Source: Fen-455 sp050012675
GTDB lineage: Bacteria; Actinomycetota; Acidimicrobiia; Acidimicrobiales; Bog-793
Direction of reading: 5' to 3'
Assembly: GCA_050012675.1 (NCBI GenBank)
Contig: JBEKGS010000012.1
Coordinates: 18,786 to 82,785 of the forward strand
DNA: 64,000 bases
This document shows, piece by piece, positions 7,949 through 17,333 of the stretch (position 1 is the first letter of the stretch; each line of letters starts with the position of its first letter). Position numbers and translations under genes: made by a program. The notes under the pieces were generated by a model, which worked only from the letters and a program-made list of their open reading frames with translations, made no database searches and was not told the origin of the DNA.

Positions 7949-9964
7949 ATGTACGGCGACGCTGGATGGGACGCCGACCTCGACGAGGCGCAGCTGGCAG
8001 CGGTCGTCCATGGCGACGACCCGCTTGTCATCGTCGCAGGCGCCGGCACCGGCAAGACACGGACGCTGACGGCGCGCGTGGCCCGATTGCTCGAAGCCGG
8101 GACAGCCCCCGAGAGGATTCTCCTCCTGACTTTCACGCGGCGCGCTGCGGACGACATGCTCGCCCGGGCAGCCGCCCTGGCCGGCCACCGCGACTGGGCT
8201 CGGCGACTTCGCGGGGGAACGTTCCACGCCGTGGCCCACCAGCTCATCTCCGCGTGTTGCGAGCCCCTCGGACTGCAACCGGGTTTCTCGCTCCTCGACC
8301 CTGCCGACGCCGCTGACGTGATGGACCTGTTGCGGGACGAGCACGGCCTCGGGGCGGGCGATGTGCGGGTGCCACGCTCGGCCACCCTCGTCGATGTGTA
8401 CTCGAGATGCGTGAACACGCGCCATCGCCTGAGCGAGGTGCTGGCGACGGACTTCCCCTGGTGTGAGCCCCACGCCGAAGCCATTGCGGGCCTGTTCAGG
8501 GCTTATATCTCCCGCAAACGGGCGAAGGGTCAGGTGGATTTCGACGACCTGCTGCTGTTGTGGCGGGCTGCACTCGCAGACGACAGGCTCGGGCCGCAGA
8601 TGAGCGCCATGTTCGACCATGTGCTCGTCGACGAGTACCAGGACGTGAACGCCCTGCAGGTCGAGATCGTGCGCGCCCTCAAGCCCGACGGGCGCGGCCT
8701 CACGGTTGTCGGCGACGATGCGCAGGCCATCTACGGCTTCCGTGGTGCCGACGCGCGGTACCTGCACCAGCTGGCGACCTCGTTGCCGGGGGCGACGGTC
8801 ATTGCGCTCGAGCACAACTTCCGGTCCGTGCAGCCGATCTTGAACCTGGCGAACATCGTCCGGCCGAGCGGCTCGGGGCTCCGGCTCACACTGCACGGGG
8901 AACGCCCGGGTGGCCGCCGACCGGTCCTGGTCCGCTGCCACGACGCGCCGAGCGAGGCCCGCGCCGTCGTCGACCGCATTCTCGAGGTCCACGAACAGGG
9001 GACGCGCCTGCGCGACCAGGCGGTGCTCGTACGGGCGGCCCACCACAGCGATCTCATCGAGCTCGAGCTCACGGCGCGCCGGGTGCCCTACCGCAAGTAC
9101 GGAGGTCTTCGATTCGTGGAGGCGGCGCACGTGAAGGACTTCGCCGCGGGCGTCCGCCTGCTCGACAACCCTGCCGACGAGCTGGCGTGGTTCCGGTTGT
9201 TGCGCCTGCACGAGGGTATAGGGCCCGCCCGGGGCCGAATGCTGCTCGGTCTGGTGGCCCCCGAGGCGGGCGGAAGCGCTCAGTGGGCACAGGCGGTCGC
9301 CGCCGCGCCCGCGAGGACGCGCGTCGTGCTGGCACAGACCCTTTCGGACCTGGACGCGGCCCGCGGACAGCTCGGCGCGGCTGCGCGGGTGACAGCGGTG
9401 TTGCGCATCCTCCGTCCGCTCGTCCTCAGCCGTTACAGCGAGGGCCCGGCCAGGGTTGAGGACCTCGATCGGCTGTGCAGCGCAGCTTGTGCCATGGACG
9501 ACCTTGCGACATGGCTCGCCGAGATCACGCTCGATCCTCCGGTGGCAAGCGGGGACCTCGCCGGACCGCCCCATCTCGACGAGGACTACGTGGTCATCTC
9601 GACGGTGCACTCCGCCAAAGGCCTCGAGTGGTCGGCGGTGCATCTTCCGCACCTGGTAGACGGCGCTTTTCCTTCGGACATGGCGCTCGGTTCGAAGGCA
9701 GGCCTGGCCGAGGAGGGCCGCCTGTTCTACGTCGCCGCGACGCGGGCCCGTGACCTGCTCACGTTGTACACGCCGCTGCGGATGCCGGTCTACCGGCGAG
9801 CCCACAACGACCGGCACTGCCTGGCTCCGGCGAGCCGCTTCCTTTCCGAGGAGGTCCTCGGCGCTCTCGAGGTCCAAGAGCTGGCGCCGCCGCGCCCGAA
9901 GGTTGCGAGCATCGGTGCACCTCACGCGACGATCACGGTTGACCTCGATCACCTGTGGCGCTGA
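7949..9964 (+). CDS. UvrD/PcrA-family superfamily 1 DNA helicase
   Basis: A 671-residue helicase with the SF1 motifs in order: Walker A GAGTGKT (31-37), motif II VDEYQD (D228, E229), motif III VVGDDAQAIYGFRGA, motif IV LEHNFRSV, motif V STVHSAKGLEW and motif VI FYVAATRARDLL. It should unwind DNA 3'-5' using ATP in repair or replication-conflict resolution. It is shorter than typical UvrD (about 720) and lacks the nuclease or C-terminal tail of AddA/RecB. The start is the ATG at 7949, since the frame upstream lacks a plausible domain. It is divergent from the GGDEF-EAL gene across 111 bases. Confidence 0.93.
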   Translation: MYGDAGWDADLDEAQLAAVVHGDDPLVIVAGAGTGKTRTLTARVARLLEAGTAPERILLLTFTRRAADDMLARAAALAGHRDWARRLRGGTFHAVAHQLISACCEPLGLQPGFSLLDPADAADVMDLLRDEHGLGAGDVRVPRSATLVDVYSRCVNTRHRLSEVLATDFPWCEPHAEAIAGLFRAYISRKRAKGQVDFDDLLLLWRAALADDRLGPQMSAMFDHVLVDEYQDVNALQVEIVRALKPDGRGLTVVGDDAQAIYGFRGADARYLHQLATSLPGATVIALEHNFRSVQPILNLANIVRPSGSGLRLTLHGERPGGRRPVLVRCHDAPSEARAVVDRILEVHEQGTRLRDQAVLVRAAHHSDLIELELTARRVPYRKYGGLRFVEAAHVKDFAAGVRLLDNPADELAWFRLLRLHEGIGPARGRMLLGLVAPEAGGSAQWAQAVAAAPARTRVVLAQTLSDLDAARGQLGAAARVTAVLRILRPLVLSRYSEGPARVEDLDRLCSAACAMDDLATWLAEITLDPPVASGDLAGPPHLDEDYVVISTVHSAKGLEWSAVHLPHLVDGAFPSDMALGSKAGLAEEGRLFYVAATRARDLLTLYTPLRMPVYRRAHNDRHCLAPASRFLSEEVLGALEVQELAPPRPKVASIGAPHATITVDLDHLWR

Positions 9965-10047
9965 TCGGGACAGCGCGGGAACGGCACCGCCTTCGTGCTC
10001 GCGTCTTTGTCGTTCACGGCGTCGCAGTTCAGGGCAGAATCCTTTCC

Positions 10048-10551
10048 ATGAACAATGACCCGTCAGTCCCCGAACCGCCCCAGGCAGGCCCGTCCGCCCT
10101 CGTGCCGGCCGAGGTCGCCCAGCCGGGCGCCGTGGAGGAGGAGGAGTTCGTCTCGCAGCCCGCCAAGCTGATGCGGATCGCTTCGATGGCAAAGCAGCTC
10201 CTCGAGGAGGTTCGCATGGCCCCGCTCGACGAAGCGAGCCGCACGCGTATGAAGGAGATCTACCAGGAGTCGGTCCGCCAGCTCGAAGAGACGCTCTCGT
10301 CCGAGCTCGCGGCCGAGCTCGGACGGCTCGCCCTGCCCTTCGACGAGGGCGCGCCGAGCGACGCGGAGCTCCGGGTTGCCCAGGGCCAGCTCGTCGGGTG
10401 GCTGGCCGGGCTCTTCCAGGGCATTCAGGCGACGCTTTTCGTCCAGCAGGTGGCTACCCAACGTCAGCTCGAGCAGATGCGGGGCGTTGGGCCGTCCCGC
10501 AATCCCGCAGGCGGAGACGACGGGGGCGTTGGGAGGACTCCCTACCTGTGA
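10048..10551 (+). CDS. bpa: Bacterial proteasome activator Bpa (PafE)
   Basis: The 167-residue protein matches the Bpa family: AKLMRIASMAKQLLEEVR, APLDEASRTRMKEIY, then LPFDEGAPSDAELRVAQGQL and VGWLAGLFQGIQATLF. Bpa forms a dodecameric, ATP-independent ring that feeds unfolded proteins to the 20S proteasome. The protein ends in ...PYL, which matches the Hb-Tyr-X-type docking tail (GQYL in Mycobacterium) that inserts into the proteasome alpha ring. This strongly implies that a proteasome is encoded elsewhere in the genome. The ATG at 10048 is preferred because the upstream 31 codons overlap nothing conserved. It follows the helicase by 83 bases. Confidence 0.93.
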   Translation: MNNDPSVPEPPQAGPSALVPAEVAQPGAVEEEEFVSQPAKLMRIASMAKQLLEEVRMAPLDEASRTRMKEIYQESVRQLEETLSSELAAELGRLALPFDEGAPSDAELRVAQGQLVGWLAGLFQGIQATLFVQQVATQRQLEQMRGVGPSRNPAGGDDGGVGRTPYL

Positions 10552-10870
10552 ACTGGGCAGCGATGCGCGCGAGCATTGCTGGGGCCGTTCCCGGAGCCGG
10601 CAGGCGACTAGCTGCCATGAGCGCCGGTCCGATTTCTAGTCGCGAAGATTCGCGCCGCAAAGAGGGGACGCGTTGGGCTCGCAGACCGAGAACGTCGAGA
10701 TGGTCCGGGAGGTTCCCGGGCAGGTGACAAATGCGGGCGCCGGCGCGCCCGCGCTCTTCGGGTCCGTCCTGTTCCTCGACCGTGCTGCGAGCCGCCGCAA
10801 TGCTCTGACCTGCGATCGCTCTCAAGTCGGGGCGCGTTCGGGCCGATGTTTAGAGGCGTGACCACGGCGG
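10552..10870. other. 319-base gap upstream of the PAS-GGDEF-EAL gene
   Basis: No supported gene. A short dyad CGCGAA-GA-TTCGCG lies at 10641-10654 and could be an operator, but such dyads are easy to find in GC-rich DNA. Short ORFs here lack motifs. Confidence 0.4.
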
Positions 10871-13087
10871 ATGCATAGTCAGATGGCTTCCGACCCTCCG
10901 TTCGAGCCGCCGACCGCCAGATCGGCGGCTCTCACTGACGCGATCGAGGCGTGGTCGGTCTTCGAGCAGTTCTTCGTTCTCTCCTACAGATCAGCCCCCG
11001 GCATTCCCGTGCTGATCAACGATCTCAGCATTCGCAGCGGCACGATGCTCGGGATCACGCCCGACAGCGCCCTCAACGACTCGGAGCTGTTCTCGAGGCT
11101 GCTGCACCCTGACGACCGGGACCGCGTCCTCACCGAGCACTGGGAGGCGGCGGCCAACGCCCAGCCCTTCGTGAGCGAGTACCGCATGGTCAGCCAGGAC
11201 GGGACCATCTTGTGGATATACGACAGGGCCGTCCCGGTCACCGACGCCTCCGGCGCCGCCACGCTTTATGGGAGCTGCCTGGACATCACGCCGCGGGACG
11301 ATACCGAGACGGACACGGTCCGAGCCGAGGAACGGCTCAGGTCGGTTGTCGCCGGCATCCCTGGCGTCGTCTATCGCTGCGCCTGTGACGAGGCGTGGAC
11401 CGTCGAGTACCTGAGCGACCAGATCCACGACCTCGCCGGTTACCCGGCGAGCGATTTCGTCGGCGGTGCCGTGCGCTCCTACGACTCGATCATCCACCCC
11501 GACGACCTCCCGTATGTGGCCGAGGAGGTGAGCGACGCCCTCGAACGCGGCTCGTCGTACTCGCTCGAGTACAGGCTGATCCATGTGAGCGGCGAGATCC
11601 GCTGGGTAGCAGAGCACGGGCGCCCGGTGCTGGGCCCCGACGGAAGCAGGCAGAAGACGGTCGGGGTGATCCTGGACATCACCCGGCAGAAGGCGGCCGA
11701 GAAGTCTCGCGAGATCGTGGATCGCCAGCTTCGCAACCAGGCCTTGCACGACTCGCTGACCGGCCTTGCCAACCGCACCTTGTTCCACGCGAGTGTCATC
11801 CGGGCGATCTCCGAGGCCCAGGGCGACGGTGGCGAGCTGGCCGTTTTCGTCATGGACCTGGACGGGTTCAAAGACGTCAACGACGCGCTCGGCCACATGA
11901 GCGGCGACCGGGTGCTCAAGCACGTCGCGCAACGGCTCCAGGAGGCACTGCGCGAGAGCGACGCGATCGCCCGCTTCGGCAGCGACGAGTTCGCCGTGCT
12001 CGTGCCCCAGGCGCGTCGCGCGCAGGTGCTCGAGGTCGTGCGCCGCGTGCGCGAGGCCGTTGAGCAGCCGATCGATCTCGAGGGGCTGGCCGTGAACCTG
12101 GGCGTGAGCATCGGCATCTCCGCCTTCCCCCGCGACGGAGTCGACGTCGACACCCTGCTGCGGTGCGCGGACACGGCGCTGTATGTGGCCAAGGACACCG
12201 ATCTCGGCTACGCCTTTTACGACGCATCGGTGGACACCCGGGCGGCGACGCACCTCGGCCTGATCGCAGACCTGCGACACGCCATAGAGGACCAGGAGCT
12301 CGTCCTGCACTATCAGCCGAAGATCGCCGTGCGAAGCGGACGCGTCGTCGGCGTGGAGGCCCTGGTCCGCTGGCACCACCCTGCTCGGGGTCTCATGATG
12401 CCGAGCGAGTTCATTCCCGTCGCCAAGGAGACGAGCCTCATCAAAGAGCTCACGCTCCATGTCATCGACCAGGCAGGCCGCCAATGGCGCGCGTGGGCGG
12501 ACGAGGGCCGCCGGTTGCCGATCGCCGTCAACGTCTCCCTGCGGGATCTCGCCGATCCTGGCTTCCCGGGAGAGGTGGCCACGCTTATCGGCAAGTGGCG
12601 GATGCCTGCCACAATGCTCAAGCTCGAGATCACCGAGAGCTCGGTAGTGGAGGACCCGAAGAGGACAGAGGACGTGCTCGAGCGCCTCGGTGCCATGGGT
12701 CTTCGGTTCTCGGTGGACGATTTCGGCACGGGCTACTTCTCCCTTGCGTACCTGAAGCGCCTCCCGATCGACGAGATCAAGATCGACCGCTCGTTCGTGG
12801 CCGCCATGACCGTCCACGAGGAAGACGAGGTGATCGTCCGCTCCACGATCGAGCTCGGCCACAGCCTGGGACTGAGCGTGGTGGCCGAAGGCGTGGAGAC
12901 GCGCTCTGTCATGGAGCGTCTGGCGCCCTTCGGCTGCGACCTCGCCCAGGGCTACTACCTGGGCCGGCCGATGCCTCCTGACGAGCTGGAGATCTGGCTC
13001 GATCATCATCCCGCCTCGGGAGAGCCCGTCAGCGCGAAACGGAAGTTCCGCGAGGGAACTGTCCTCAAGAGCGTCGCCTCAGCCTGA
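10871..13087 (+). CDS. PAS-PAS-GGDEF-EAL cyclic-di-GMP signalling protein
   Basis: A 738-residue soluble protein with two PAS/PAC units at about 35-145 and 155-280 (HPDDRDRV and HPDDLPYV loops; the second ends VGVILDITRQK). A GGDEF domain follows with the variant signature GSDEF (370-374). The EAL domain has VEALVRW (E496-L498), NVSLRD, EITESS, VDDFGTGY, IKIDRSF and VAEGVE. GSDEF is tolerated in some active cyclases but is often degenerate, so phosphodiesterase activity is the safer call, with GGDEF possibly a GTP-binding regulator. A second ATG at 10883 is also possible. No membrane segment is seen. Confidence 0.9.
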   Translation: MHSQMASDPPFEPPTARSAALTDAIEAWSVFEQFFVLSYRSAPGIPVLINDLSIRSGTMLGITPDSALNDSELFSRLLHPDDRDRVLTEHWEAAANAQPFVSEYRMVSQDGTILWIYDRAVPVTDASGAATLYGSCLDITPRDDTETDTVRAEERLRSVVAGIPGVVYRCACDEAWTVEYLSDQIHDLAGYPASDFVGGAVRSYDSIIHPDDLPYVAEEVSDALERGSSYSLEYRLIHVSGEIRWVAEHGRPVLGPDGSRQKTVGVILDITRQKAAEKSREIVDRQLRNQALHDSLTGLANRTLFHASVIRAISEAQGDGGELAVFVMDLDGFKDVNDALGHMSGDRVLKHVAQRLQEALRESDAIARFGSDEFAVLVPQARRAQVLEVVRRVREAVEQPIDLEGLAVNLGVSIGISAFPRDGVDVDTLLRCADTALYVAKDTDLGYAFYDASVDTRAATHLGLIADLRHAIEDQELVLHYQPKIAVRSGRVVGVEALVRWHHPARGLMMPSEFIPVAKETSLIKELTLHVIDQAGRQWRAWADEGRRLPIAVNVSLRDLADPGFPGEVATLIGKWRMPATMLKLEITESSVVEDPKRTEDVLERLGAMGLRFSVDDFGTGYFSLAYLKRLPIDEIKIDRSFVAAMTVHEEDEVIVRSTIELGHSLGLSVVAEGVETRSVMERLAPFGCDLAQGYYLGRPMPPDELEIWLDHHPASGEPVSAKRKFREGTVLKSVASA

Positions 13088-13192
13088 AACCGGGCCGGCG
13101 CTTGACCGACGGGATCAGGTCTCGGCCAGGGGCCGCTCGGCGCCGAGGCTTCCGGGAGGCAGCCCGTCAGGCGCTCGGGTAACCTGCGAGAG

Positions 13193-13888
13193 ATGTCACA
13201 CTCGGGAAGGGGGCTCCGACTCGTCACCGAGCCCGCGAGGCACCCCTCAGCAGGAGGCCCGCGCGTGCTCGTGGTCGACCACCCGATCGTCGCACACCGC
13301 TTGTCGGTGTTGAGGGCCGTCGAGACCGACAACGCCACGTTCCGGACGATCATGGGAGAGCTCTCCGCCTTTGTCGCCTACGAGGCGTTGCGGGACCTGC
13401 GCACGGCCGAGCACCGGATCGACACGCCCATGGCCAGTGACGTCGCCTGCCAGCGGGTGAACGAGATGGTGCTTCTCGTCCCCATCCTTCGTGCGGGCCT
13501 CGGCATGATCCCCGCCATCCAAGAAGTGCTCCCGTTGACCGAGGTCGCACATGTGGGCTTGCGCCGTGACGAGGAGACACTGCTCCCGACGGTGTACCTG
13601 GAAAGGCTTCCGCGCGACCTGTCCGGCAGGCGCGTCATCATCTGCGACCCGATGCTGGCGACGGGAGGATCACTCGTCAGGGTGTGCGACCTCGTCAAGG
13701 AGCGGGGCGCCACCGAGATCCATGCGCTCTGCCTGATCGCCTCGCAGGCCGGGCTGGACCTGTTCTGCAGCCATCACCCGACGGTGAAGGTGGCTTGCGT
13801 GGCCGTGGACCAGGACCTCAACGAGCACGGCTTCATCGTTCCGGGCCTCGGCGACGCAGGCGACCGGCTTTTCGGCCCCCCTGCCTGA
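13193..13888 (+). CDS. upp: Uracil phosphoribosyltransferase
   Basis: A 231-residue type I PRTase that converts uracil and PRPP to UMP in pyrimidine salvage. Diagnostic segments are LVPILRAGLGM, the PRPP-binding loop VIICDPMLATGGSL and the C-terminal uracil-binding GFIVPGLGDAGDR. Length is about 20 residues over the usual 208 because of an N-terminal extension; an internal GTG near 13265 could be the start. A second PRTase gene follows 43 bases downstream on the same strand, which suggests a salvage operon. Confidence 0.93.
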   Translation: MSHSGRGLRLVTEPARHPSAGGPRVLVVDHPIVAHRLSVLRAVETDNATFRTIMGELSAFVAYEALRDLRTAEHRIDTPMASDVACQRVNEMVLLVPILRAGLGMIPAIQEVLPLTEVAHVGLRRDEETLLPTVYLERLPRDLSGRRVIICDPMLATGGSLVRVCDLVKERGATEIHALCLIASQAGLDLFCSHHPTVKVACVAVDQDLNEHGFIVPGLGDAGDRLFGPPA

Positions 13889-13931
13889 TCTGTAGTTGCG
13901 CCCGGGCGCGTAAAGGGCGAGCATCGCGGGC

Positions 13932-14603
13932 ATGGTCATCGCCGCAGGTACCTATCGTGCGACAGTCGGCTCCCAGGAGATCGACCTGCCGCTGATCCCG
14001 ATCACCGCGGATCTGGCGATCGCCCTACTTATAACAGTCGACCACGGTGTTCGCTTCGTCGAGCGGGCCGCGACCGAGCTCGCCCGGCTTCTCGAGCCGT
14101 ACGAGATCGAGATCGTCGTCTCGGTGGCGACGATGGGCATCCCTTTGGCGATAGAGGTGACCAGGGCACTCGGCCTCGACGACTACCTCATATTGCAGAA
14201 AACGCCGAAGCTGCACCTACGCGACGCCATCACCGAGCCGGTGAAGTCCATCACGACCGGCGCCCAGCAGAGGCTGCTCTTCGACGCCGCCCGGGTCGAC
14301 GCGGTAGAGGGCAGGAGGGTCGGGCTCGTCGACGACGTCATCTCCACCGGAGCCTCGATGCGCGCGGCGCTCAACCTGCTCAACCGGGTCGGGGCCGAGC
14401 CGGTCGCGATCGGCACCCTTGTCACCGAGGCGGCCACGTGGCGGCGCCTGCTCGGTGACACGGTGGCGCTCGTGCACGCCTTGGGTGCCATCCCCGTGTT
14501 CCGCCGCGACGCCACGGGGGCACTCGTCGAGGACTGGGACGGGGGCGGCGAGCCCGACGGCTTGGCTATAGCTCCGGTCGGCCCCGTGCCGGCCGAGCGC
14601 TAG
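13932..14603 (+). CDS. Purine-type phosphoribosyltransferase (Apt-like)
   Basis: A 223-residue PRTase with the PRPP loop VGLVDDVISTGASM and an upstream VVSVATMGIPLA substrate segment. The layout resembles adenine/xanthine phosphoribosyltransferases rather than UPRT, so purine salvage or a related nucleobase is likely; the exact base cannot be called from sequence. The C-terminal 30 residues are acidic and Gly-rich. The start is the ATG at 13932 behind AAAGGGCG. It is probably cotranscribed with upp. Confidence 0.8.
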   Translation: MVIAAGTYRATVGSQEIDLPLIPITADLAIALLITVDHGVRFVERAATELARLLEPYEIEIVVSVATMGIPLAIEVTRALGLDDYLILQKTPKLHLRDAITEPVKSITTGAQQRLLFDAARVDAVEGRRVGLVDDVISTGASMRAALNLLNRVGAEPVAIGTLVTEAATWRRLLGDTVALVHALGAIPVFRRDATGALVEDWDGGGEPDGLAIAPVGPVPAER

Positions 14604-14696
14604 CAGGCGATCCGGGCCTCCACGCCTTTAGGAGCCCGGCCGCATCCTCGAAGCCCTCAGGTCCGAAAGTCGAACAGCGGCCTAAGCTGCACGGGG

Positions 14697-16412
14697 GTGG
14701 GCGGAGTAGTGACACATCCCGACGGCACATCGGCTGTGGCAGCTCCCGCCCGCAAGGAGTCCTCCCAGCCAACGCTTCCGGCGTCGTCCAGGGGCCCTGG
14801 TCCCTCCTCGCAGCTCCTCCGGTGGGGACCGGTCGTAGCTCTCACGGCAGCAGCAGCGCTCCTGTCGGCCTACCGGCTCGGCTCCTCACCGATGTGGAGC
14901 GACGAGACCGCCTCGGTGTCGATATCGGTCCAGCACGGCCACGCCCTGTGGAGCGCTGTCGCGAGCGACGGCGGGTCCATGTCCGGGTACTACCTGTTGC
15001 TGCACGTGCTGTTCCTCGCCGGCATGGGACAGTCCCCGGTCCCGGTGCGGCTCGTGTCGGTGATCGCCTTCATCGCCACCGTCCCGTTCCTGTACGGCCT
15101 CGTACGGCGCTGTTTCGGCGCCCCGGCTGCAGTCGTCGCCACGGCGATCGTCATCACGAACCGCATGGTGATCGAAAAGGCCCAAGAGGCGCGCGGCTAC
15201 GCCCTCGGGCTGCTGCTCGTCGTCGCGGCGGCGTGGCTGCTAAGTGTTGCGGTCGGGCGGCTTTCTGCCGCTCGTGTCGTGCCATGGGCAGTCGTCTCGG
15301 TGCTCGCCTGCTACAGCCTGCTCCTGTCGCCTCTGTTCGCCGTCGCGCAGTTCGTGTCGCTGGGCACCATGCGCCGGCGGCGGGGCTTCGTGCGGGCGGC
15401 TCTGATCGCGGCCGTCCTGGCCGTCGTCCTTCTCGTGCCGCTCGCCCTGATGGCCCTTCACCGCGGCACGGCTCAGATCGACTGGATCGCCCCGTTGAGC
15501 ACCGGGTCGGTGAAAGGCTTCCTTTACGGGCTCGTCGTGCCCTGGTACCCGACGTGGCTTCGATGGCTCATGCTCGTGGTCATTGTCGTGGGGGCGGCCC
15601 AGGCGAGCGTCGAGGCCAAACGCAACAAGGCGGGCTCGCCCGAGCGATGGCAGCGTGTCCTCTGGTTGGCCTGGGCGGCCCTGCCGCTGGCGGGCGTGCT
15701 GGCGATCTCTTCTTCTGTGTCGCTGCTCCAGTCGGACTACCTGATCGCGTCCGTGCCCGCTTTCGCCGTTCTCGCGACGCTCGGGATCAAGACGGTCGCC
15801 GACTGGGCCGTGTCGGGCGCTCGCGGAGTCGTCGAGAAGCTCCGCTCAGACAACGGCGCTCCGCGGGCGAGGGCCCGCGTGGCCGCCCCCGTCCTCGTGG
15901 CGGTCGTGGCCGCCCTCGTCGTGGTGAACCCTCTCGTGCGCTCCTGGGGCCGCTACGGCGCGGTGATCGAGAACGGGCCCGGTACCACCCGTCTCATCGT
16001 CTCCCGGGCACGTCCCGGGGACGCCATCATCTTCGATCAGCCGGCGCAGAGGATGATCTTCAACTACTACCTGCTCGCCGATTTCGACAAGGCCGGCAGG
16101 CTCCCTTTGTTGCCGGTCCCCGTCTGGCCCTCGGACGCCTGGGGCGGCGAGCTGCCCTACGCCTCAGACCACAAGGTGCCGACGCCGGCGGCCATAGCCG
16201 CCCTCCACGGCCGTTTCACCCGCATATGGGTGGTCGACGGAGGCTGGGCACCTCTGCCCCGGTACCAGGCACAGAGCCGTCAGATGCTCGCGGCGATCGA
16301 CAAGGGCTATCCGGTCGCCGGCGAGGCCGACTTCCGGGGTGTGAAGGTGCTGGTCTTCTCGACCTCGGGGCCGTTGCCGCCCGGCATGCACGCCTGGGCA
16401 GGCGGGACCTGA
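14697..16412 (+). CDS. Polytopic GT-C family glycosyltransferase (PMT/ArnT-like)
   Basis: A 571-residue membrane protein with about ten hydrophobic helices and a C-terminal periplasmic domain. The first outer loop carries SSPMWSDETASV, matching the acidic Asp/Glu pair of GT-C enzymes that use polyprenyl-phosphate sugars (PMT_2/ArnT type). It should transfer a sugar to an envelope acceptor on the outer side of the membrane; donor and acceptor are unknown. GTG starts at 14697 and 14709 are both possible. Its end is convergent with the SGNH lipoprotein gene, 11 bases apart. Confidence 0.78.
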   Translation: MGGVVTHPDGTSAVAAPARKESSQPTLPASSRGPGPSSQLLRWGPVVALTAAAALLSAYRLGSSPMWSDETASVSISVQHGHALWSAVASDGGSMSGYYLLLHVLFLAGMGQSPVPVRLVSVIAFIATVPFLYGLVRRCFGAPAAVVATAIVITNRMVIEKAQEARGYALGLLLVVAAAWLLSVAVGRLSAARVVPWAVVSVLACYSLLLSPLFAVAQFVSLGTMRRRRGFVRAALIAAVLAVVLLVPLALMALHRGTAQIDWIAPLSTGSVKGFLYGLVVPWYPTWLRWLMLVVIVVGAAQASVEAKRNKAGSPERWQRVLWLAWAALPLAGVLAISSSVSLLQSDYLIASVPAFAVLATLGIKTVADWAVSGARGVVEKLRSDNGAPRARARVAAPVLVAVVAALVVVNPLVRSWGRYGAVIENGPGTTRLIVSRARPGDAIIFDQPAQRMIFNYYLLADFDKAGRLPLLPVPVWPSDAWGGELPYASDHKVPTPAAIAALHGRFTRIWVVDGGWAPLPRYQAQSRQMLAAIDKGYPVAGEADFRGVKVLVFSTSGPLPPGMHAWAGGT

Positions 16413-16423
16413 CCGCGACGGGG

Positions 16424-17260
16424 TCAGACCCCGAGGTGCACGTGCCAGACCGCCTCGATCTCCTTCACGACGGCGAGGGCGATGATGTCGCAGCCCCCCG
16501 GAGGGGCGATGTGGACGCCGTCGGCGTCCCTGGCGAGCACCGTCTGGCCCGAGCTGTTGGTGAGGTAGGCGCTGTATTGGCCCTCGGCGTTCGAGAACAG
16601 CTTCCAGGTCGGGAAGAACGTGACACCCGGGTGCAGGGCCGCCTGCACCTTGTAGATGGCATTCAGCATCTGCATGGAGGCCGCGAAGCTGGGGTCCTGC
16701 ATGATGGGCAGCCCGACCCAGAGCATCTTGGCGCCGGCCTTCAGCGTCTCTTCCATCATGAGGGCGACCCGCTGTGAGTAGATCGTGTGCCACTGGGCGC
16801 TTCCGAAGACGACCGGCTCGTTGTCGACGAGGAAGTTCTGGGCGTCGTTGCCGCCTATGAGGATGGTGACTATCTGAGGGTGGTACTCGGCCAGCTCGGA
16901 GTCGAGGACGGCAGGCCAGTTGTAGTAGTCGGGCCGGGCGAGCCCACTGTCGCCGTGCGCGTCCTGGACGATTCGCACGAGGCGGTTCGTGCCCATCGTG
17001 TAACCGAGGCCGAGACCGAGATCTTCTCCGAGCGAGTCGCCGACGTCGAGGATCGTCAAGGGTTTGGCGGCCGTCGGCTGGCGCAGTGGCATCGTGGTCG
17101 TGGTCGTCGTCGTCGAGGACCTCGTGGTCGCGGAGGATGCGGTGCCGGGAACAGCAGCGTTGGCGCCACAGCCCGCGCCCAACAGGCAACTCAGGGCGAG
17201 CACGGCGCCCACGCTCAGCCGGGCCGGCGTGGCGGCTTTCTTGGACCGGAATTCGGGCAC
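16424..17260 (-). CDS. SGNH/GDSL-hydrolase lipoprotein (DUF459-like)
   Basis: A 278-residue protein with a lipoprotein signal peptide ending in the lipobox LGAGC (Cys about residue 31) and then a Thr/Ser linker. The SGNH fold shows block I ILDVGDSLGEDLG (nucleophile Ser), block III TILIGGNDAQ, and a C-terminal DGVHIAPPG holding the Asp-His pair. DUF459-type proteins act on acylated envelope polymers; the substrate is not predictable. It is anchored to the outer face of the membrane. The start is an ATG with no clear ribosome site. It is convergent with the GT-C gene, so the two may be only neighbours. Confidence 0.82.
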   Translation of the reverse strand: MPEFRSKKAATPARLSVGAVLALSCLLGAGCGANAAVPGTASSATTRSSTTTTTTTMPLRQPTAAKPLTILDVGDSLGEDLGLGLGYTMGTNRLVRIVQDAHGDSGLARPDYYNWPAVLDSELAEYHPQIVTILIGGNDAQNFLVDNEPVVFGSAQWHTIYSQRVALMMEETLKAGAKMLWVGLPIMQDPSFAASMQMLNAIYKVQAALHPGVTFFPTWKLFSNAEGQYSAYLTNSSGQTVLARDADGVHIAPPGGCDIIALAVVKEIEAVWHVHLGV

Positions 17261-17333
17261 GTCGTGAAACTAGCCGCGCCGTGACCACTGATCAGGGCGG
17301 CAACGGGGCCTTTCCTCCTCTCGCCGCGTGCGC

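Noticed and set aside
7838..10192. 780-codon N-terminal extension of the GGDEF-EAL reading frame
   Set aside because: It lies antisense to the complete helicase and bpa genes, has low-complexity Arg/Pro/Gly composition, and a GTG with a ribosome site at 7837 fits the domain start.
10991..13009. 672-codon minus-strand ORF opposite the PAS-GGDEF-EAL gene
   Set aside because: Antisense shadow of a gene with clear PAS, GGDEF and EAL motifs.
13898..13909. Perfect 12-base palindrome GCGCCCGGGCGC between two phosphoribosyltransferase genes
   Set aside because: Only G and C in a very GC-rich genome, with no spacing or flanking evidence for an operator.
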